In this document: piece after piece, positions 60,918-64,000 of the stretch
Numbering within the stretch: the stretch's first letter is position 1
Layout of the letters: every line of letters starts with the position of its first letter
Source of the DNA: Sorangium cellulosum
Lineage (GTDB): Bacteria > Myxococcota_A > Polyangia > Polyangiales > Polyangiaceae
Assembly: GCF_002950945.1 (NCBI RefSeq)
Contig: NZ_CP012673.1
Coordinates: 3,224,001-3,288,000, forward strand
Direction of reading: 5' to 3'
DNA: 64,000 nt
Position numbers and translations under genes: made by a program
The notes under the pieces: generated by a model
What the model was told of the DNA's origin: nothing
Seen by the model: the letters and a program-made list of their open reading frames with translations, nothing else
Database searches by the model: none

Positions 60918-62183
60918 TTACCCGGGAGGCCTCCCCGGGCCGTAGGCGGCGCCCGCGTCGGCGGCGGCGAGGATGCGCTCCTCGGCCTGCGAGGCGAGCT
61001 TCTCGACGGCCGCGGCGGCGTCGGCGGGGGGCAGCGACCGGAGGAACTGGATGAACTCCGGCTCGAGGCCGGGCTTCACGCCGCTCAGGGCGAGCACGAT
61101 CGGGATGGCGGGCTTCTCGACCTCGGCGAGCTCCGTGGCGCGGGCGCGCCAGCGGCTCGCGCCGACGGCGAGGCGGAACGCCCACTGGGCGCCGAGGCCG
61201 ATGAGGAGGCCGGCCATGACGCCCGCGACGAAGAGATCGGCGTCCTTCGGCGCGAGCAGCGCCGCGGAGAGGCCGCCGAGGGCCGCGCCGATCACGATGC
61301 CGGGCTCGCCGCTGTTGTGCGCGGCCGCGGTCTTGAGGATCTCCGCGGCCTGCATGCCCGGGCGCCCGCTGCGCACCGCCTCGCGGAGCGGCAGCAGCGT
61401 CGCGAGCCGGCGCATGGAGGCGGCCCGCACGCCGAGGTAGCTGATGAGCAGGGCGCAGACGGTCAGCCCGACGCCGACGCTCACCGCGACGCGCCGCGAG
61501 AAGACCCCCTGGGGCAGGGGCTCGCGGATCATCGCGGTGTTCGCGCGCTCCCGATCGCGCTCGGCGGTCGCCCGGATCGTGGCCTCGGCGTCCTTCGTGG
61601 CCTGCGCGACCTTGTCGGCGGGGATGTCGGCGAGCAGCGAGAGCAGCTGCTTCGCCGCCTCGAACTGCTCGGCCTCGGCGTTGCCGGGCGGCGTGATCGC
61701 CGCCGCCTTGGCGATGGCCTCCCAGGCGGGCAGCGCGCTCACCCGCGCCCCGACGAGCTCGTCGGTGGCCGCGCGACAGCCCGCGAGGATCTTGGCCTGC
61801 TTGTACGACGGCTGGGCCGAGGCCCACGCGAGCTGCTTGTCCGGCTCCTTCGGCCTCGGCGCCGGCGCGTTGCCCGCGGGGCGCCGCGGTGCGGGCCGGG
61901 CCGGCGGGGCGACCCCCTCGGTCGGGTCGGGCATGCGCGCGGATTTCGCGAGCTCCTTGAAGACCTCGATCTCGGCGTTCAGCTTCTCGCCGGCGAGCGC
62001 ACACGCGCGTGCGGGCGCGAGGCGCGCCTCGGACTCTTCCGCCTTGCGCCGCGCGCTCGGGTCGGGGATGAGCCTGCCCTCCACGGTCACGAGCCGGAGG
62101 ACCGCCACGGCGATGCACAGCACGAGGATGGCCGAGGCGATGAAGGTGGCGCGGACCTCCTCGCGCCGGGTGTACTCGTTCAC
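60918..62183 (-). CDS. Membrane protein with N-terminal helix and central pair of helices, unknown
   Basis: 421 residues from GTG 62183, six bases after GAGGGAG. One helix lies near residues 14-31 (FIASAILVLCIAVAVLRLVT), then a helical external part with Pro/Ala linker to 215, then helices near 232-252 (VAVSVGVGLTVCALLISYLG) and further ones around 298-340 (GIVIGAALGGLSAALLAP, ADLFVAGVMAGLLIGLGAQW). No family is recognised. It may be co-transcribed with the hydrolase-like and lipid kinase genes downstream. Confidence 0.6.
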   Translation of the reverse strand: MNEYTRREEVRATFIASAILVLCIAVAVLRLVTVEGRLIPDPSARRKAEESEARLAPARACALAGEKLNAEIEVFKELAKSARMPDPTEGVAPPARPAPRRPAGNAPAPRPKEPDKQLAWASAQPSYKQAKILAGCRAATDELVGARVSALPAWEAIAKAAAITPPGNAEAEQFEAAKQLLSLLADIPADKVAQATKDAEATIRATAERDRERANTAMIREPLPQGVFSRRVAVSVGVGLTVCALLISYLGVRAASMRRLATLLPLREAVRSGRPGMQAAEILKTAAAHNSGEPGIVIGAALGGLSAALLAPKDADLFVAGVMAGLLIGLGAQWAFRLAVGASRWRARATELAEVEKPAIPIVLALSGVKPGLEPEFIQFLRSLPPADAAAAVEKLASQAEERILAAADAGAAYGPGRPPG

Positions 62184-62571
62184 GCTCGCTCCCTCGGAAG
62201 AACCGGAGATGATCCCGGCGCCGGCTTGCTCGGCGTGGACGCGGGGCGCGTGGACGCGGCGCGTGCGGCCGCGCGGCCGATCCAGCTCGGGGCGGCGCGA
62301 CCCGCGTCGCGGCCGTCACTGCAGGGGGTCACCGAAGAAGCGCGAGCCCGTCGCATGCAGTCACCGTTAGACCAGATGTTGGACCGATACCACAGGGTCG
62401 CTCGTAATGGAGTCTACCGCGTCCACCGCGCCCTCGGGTTGGCGGCCGTGCTGCCGGGCGCGGTGGGCTGCGCGGCGTTCTACCACCCTGGCACCCTGGA
62501 ATTTGGTCAGCTCTGGGGACCTTCGTGTAAGGGTGCGGGGAAGGCGCGGAGAAGGCGCTGCGTGAGAAGGC
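62184..62571. other. Intergenic region between divergent genes
   Basis: No gene was found. AT-richer stretches at 62356-62430 and 62495-62540 may hold promoters for both flanking genes; an open frame on the plus strand starting at 62355 uses rare codons (TTA, TTG) and is not convincing. Confidence 0.45.
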
Positions 62572-63885
62572 GTGGAGGCTGCCGTCACATCCCACAAGCC
62601 CGTCGAACCCGCTGCCCCGGCGCGCGGCGCGCCGCCCGCAGAGGGCACGGTGGCCGCGGCGCGCGCGGCTCCGTCCGTGGTGGCGCCCGGCGCCGCGGCG
62701 TCGCGGGGGCCGGGCCGGGGCCTCTGGATCTCGTCGACCTACTTCGCTGAGGGCCTGCCCTACGCGATCGCGCACAAGGTCGCGGGGGAGTTCTTCACGG
62801 CGGCGGGGGCGAGCCTCGAGATCATCGGCCTCGTGTCGCTCTACGGGCTGCCGTGGAACCTGAAGTTCCTGTGGAGCCCGCTCGTCGACCTGCACGGCAG
62901 CTCGCGGCGCTGGCTCGTGGGGGCCGAGCTCGCGCTCGCGGTGATCCTCTTCGCGCTCGCGGCGGCCGCGGACAGCGGCGCGCTCGGGCTCGTCGCGGCG
63001 CTGTTCGGGGCGGTCGCGGTGGCGGCGGCGACGCACGACATCGCGGTCGACGGCTTCTACCTGCAGGCGCTCGACAAGGACGCGCAGGCCGCCTTCTCCG
63101 GGCTGCGGGTCGCGGCCTACCGGGTCGCGCTGCTCGCGGGCGCGCTGCTGGTCGCGCTGGCGGGCTGGGCGTCGTGGCGCGCCGGCTTCGCCACGGCGGC
63201 GGTCGGGATCGCGCTGCTCGCGGCCGCACACGCGGCGGGGTTGCCGCGGCCGGCCGCGGCCGCGCGGCCCGAGGCGGCGGCCGGCGCCGTCGGGCTGCGG
63301 CGGTACGTCGAGCCGTTCCGGGCGTTCGTGCGGCAGCCCCGGATCGGGTCGAGCCTCGCGTTCATCCTCTGCTACCGGGCGGGCGACGCGCTGATGTTCG
63401 CGATGTCGTCGCCGCTGCTCAAGAGCCTCGGGCTCGACACGGTGGCGCGGGGCAACGTGGGCGGGATCGGGACGGTCGCCTCGATCGCCGGCTCGACGCT
63501 CGGCGGCGTGGTGATCAAGCGGTGGGGGCTCTCGAGGACCATCTTCCCCATCGCGCTCGCGCAGAGCCTAGCGATCCTTCTCTACGTGGCGCTCGCCTGG
63601 CAGCGGCCGGCGCTGCCGTGGATCGTGGTGCTCGTCGTGCTGGAGCAGTTCGTCGCCGGGGTCGGGACGGCGGTGCTCGTAGTGTTCCTGATGCGGCGCT
63701 GCGTCGAGGGGTACAAGTCGTCGCATTTTGCGATCGGGTCGGCGCTGATGTCGGTCTCCGCGACGTTCGCGGGCAGCGTGAGCGGCTACCTGGCCGGCGC
63801 CGTGGGGTTCACGGCGTTCTTCGCGATCGCGTTCGCGGCGTCGATCCCGGGGGTCGTGCTGGCGCGCCGGGTGCCGCAGGAGTAG
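62572..63885 (+). CDS. AmpG-like major facilitator transporter
   Basis: 437 residues from GTG 62572. After an Ala/Pro-rich N-terminus of about 48 residues come 12 likely helices with AmpG-type motifs: STYFAEGLPYAIAHKVAGEF, LYGLPWNLKFLWSPLVDL and ATHDIAVDGFYLQAL, then CYRAGDALMFAM. AmpG imports anhydro-muropeptides for wall recycling; the aspartate-rich AVDG motif near helix 4 is shared, but related proteins carry other substrates. No other recycling gene is next to it. Confidence 0.85.
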   Translation: MEAAVTSHKPVEPAAPARGAPPAEGTVAAARAAPSVVAPGAAASRGPGRGLWISSTYFAEGLPYAIAHKVAGEFFTAAGASLEIIGLVSLYGLPWNLKFLWSPLVDLHGSSRRWLVGAELALAVILFALAAAADSGALGLVAALFGAVAVAAATHDIAVDGFYLQALDKDAQAAFSGLRVAAYRVALLAGALLVALAGWASWRAGFATAAVGIALLAAAHAAGLPRPAAAARPEAAAGAVGLRRYVEPFRAFVRQPRIGSSLAFILCYRAGDALMFAMSSPLLKSLGLDTVARGNVGGIGTVASIAGSTLGGVVIKRWGLSRTIFPIALAQSLAILLYVALAWQRPALPWIVVLVVLEQFVAGVGTAVLVVFLMRRCVEGYKSSHFAIGSALMSVSATFAGSVSGYLAGAVGFTAFFAIAFAASIPGVVLARRVPQE

Positions 63886-64000
63886 CGCCGGCCGACACGC
63901 GCGGCGCGGCGCGGCCCGGCGCGTCGGGGCTCCCGGCGGCGGCGTGGGCGGGCGCGAGGCGCGGCTGCCCTCGCGCTCGGGACGCGTGTACGCTGTCGCC

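Noticed and set aside
62355..62750. Short plus-strand open frame before the AmpG-like gene
   Set aside because: It uses codons rare in this genome (TTA, TTG) and turns Arg/Cys-rich where it overlaps the transporter gene.
1..64000. tRNA or rRNA genes
   Set aside because: I saw no cloverleaf with a TTCGA-type T-arm and CCA end and no rRNA segment; a covariance-model search would be needed to be certain.

Overview
The window is very GC-rich chromosomal DNA with a strong preference for G or C at third codon positions, dense gene packing and many 1-4 nt stop/start overlaps. The gene content (Hanks-type kinases with zinc ribbons, FHA and PP2C signalling proteins, PilY1/minor pilin cluster, Cys-rich Kelch lipoprotein, lamin-tail-domain lipoprotein, many lipoproteins with Ala/Pro-rich linkers) points to a myxobacterium, most likely of the Sorangium/Polyangium type. 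This is an inference from style and gene content; no rRNA is present to confirm it.

Layout. 1-620: 3' end of an IS21-family helper gene (istB) and the repeats of the element's end. 895-1129: an array of 42-bp palindromic repeats. 1286-4338 (-): gcvT-gcvH-gcvPA of the glycine cleavage system; gcvPB is not found beside gcvPA. 4479-12003 (-): a tightly coupled six-gene operon for a type IV pilus tip complex (FimU-, PilV-, PilW-, PilX-like minor pilins, PilY1, a small lipoprotein). 12081-18243: DUF6599-like lipoprotein, membrane-anchored parvulin, MaoC-like hydratase, outer-membrane-type protein, Ser/Thr kinase. 18348-21927 (+): scpA-scpB, whose products carry unusual charged repeat tails. 21970-27374: XRE regulator, LTD lipoprotein, MerR-like regulator, PmbA/TldE, membrane protein. 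27583-29826 (+): larB-larC, LarC with a His-rich N-terminus. 29924-30565 (-): thioredoxin-rhodanese fusion. 40600-30708 (-): seven close genes, from an outer-membrane-type protein through a zinc-ribbon/FHA protein, PP2C phosphatase, membrane trypsin-like protease and FHA-fused pseudoprotease to two peptide-type ABC permeases. 40865-47542: small acidic protein, threonine aldolase plus TPR lipoprotein, a GMC flavoprotein with small partner, and a long Pro/Ala-rich protein. 47848-51197 (+): CpxP/Spy-like protein, small lipoprotein, OmpR-type regulator, histidine kinase, single-domain receiver. 51328-53152: lipoprotein and unknown protein. 58451-53180 (-): Ser/Thr kinase, Cys-rich/Kelch lipoprotein, TPR/PEGA protein. 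62183-58531 (-): membrane protein, secreted alpha/beta-hydrolase-like protein, DAG-kinase-like protein. 62572-63885 (+): AmpG-like MFS transporter.

Most notable: (1) in the FHA-fused protease paralogue the catalytic Ser is replaced by Asn while His and Asp are kept at matching spacing, next to an intact paralogue, in an operon with PP2C and FHA proteins and two orphan peptide permeases; (2) condensin subunits ScpA and ScpB with oppositely charged low-complexity repeats; (3) a DppB-like permease with a roughly 260-residue extra domain; (4) the palindromic repeat array next to a split glycine-cleavage locus.
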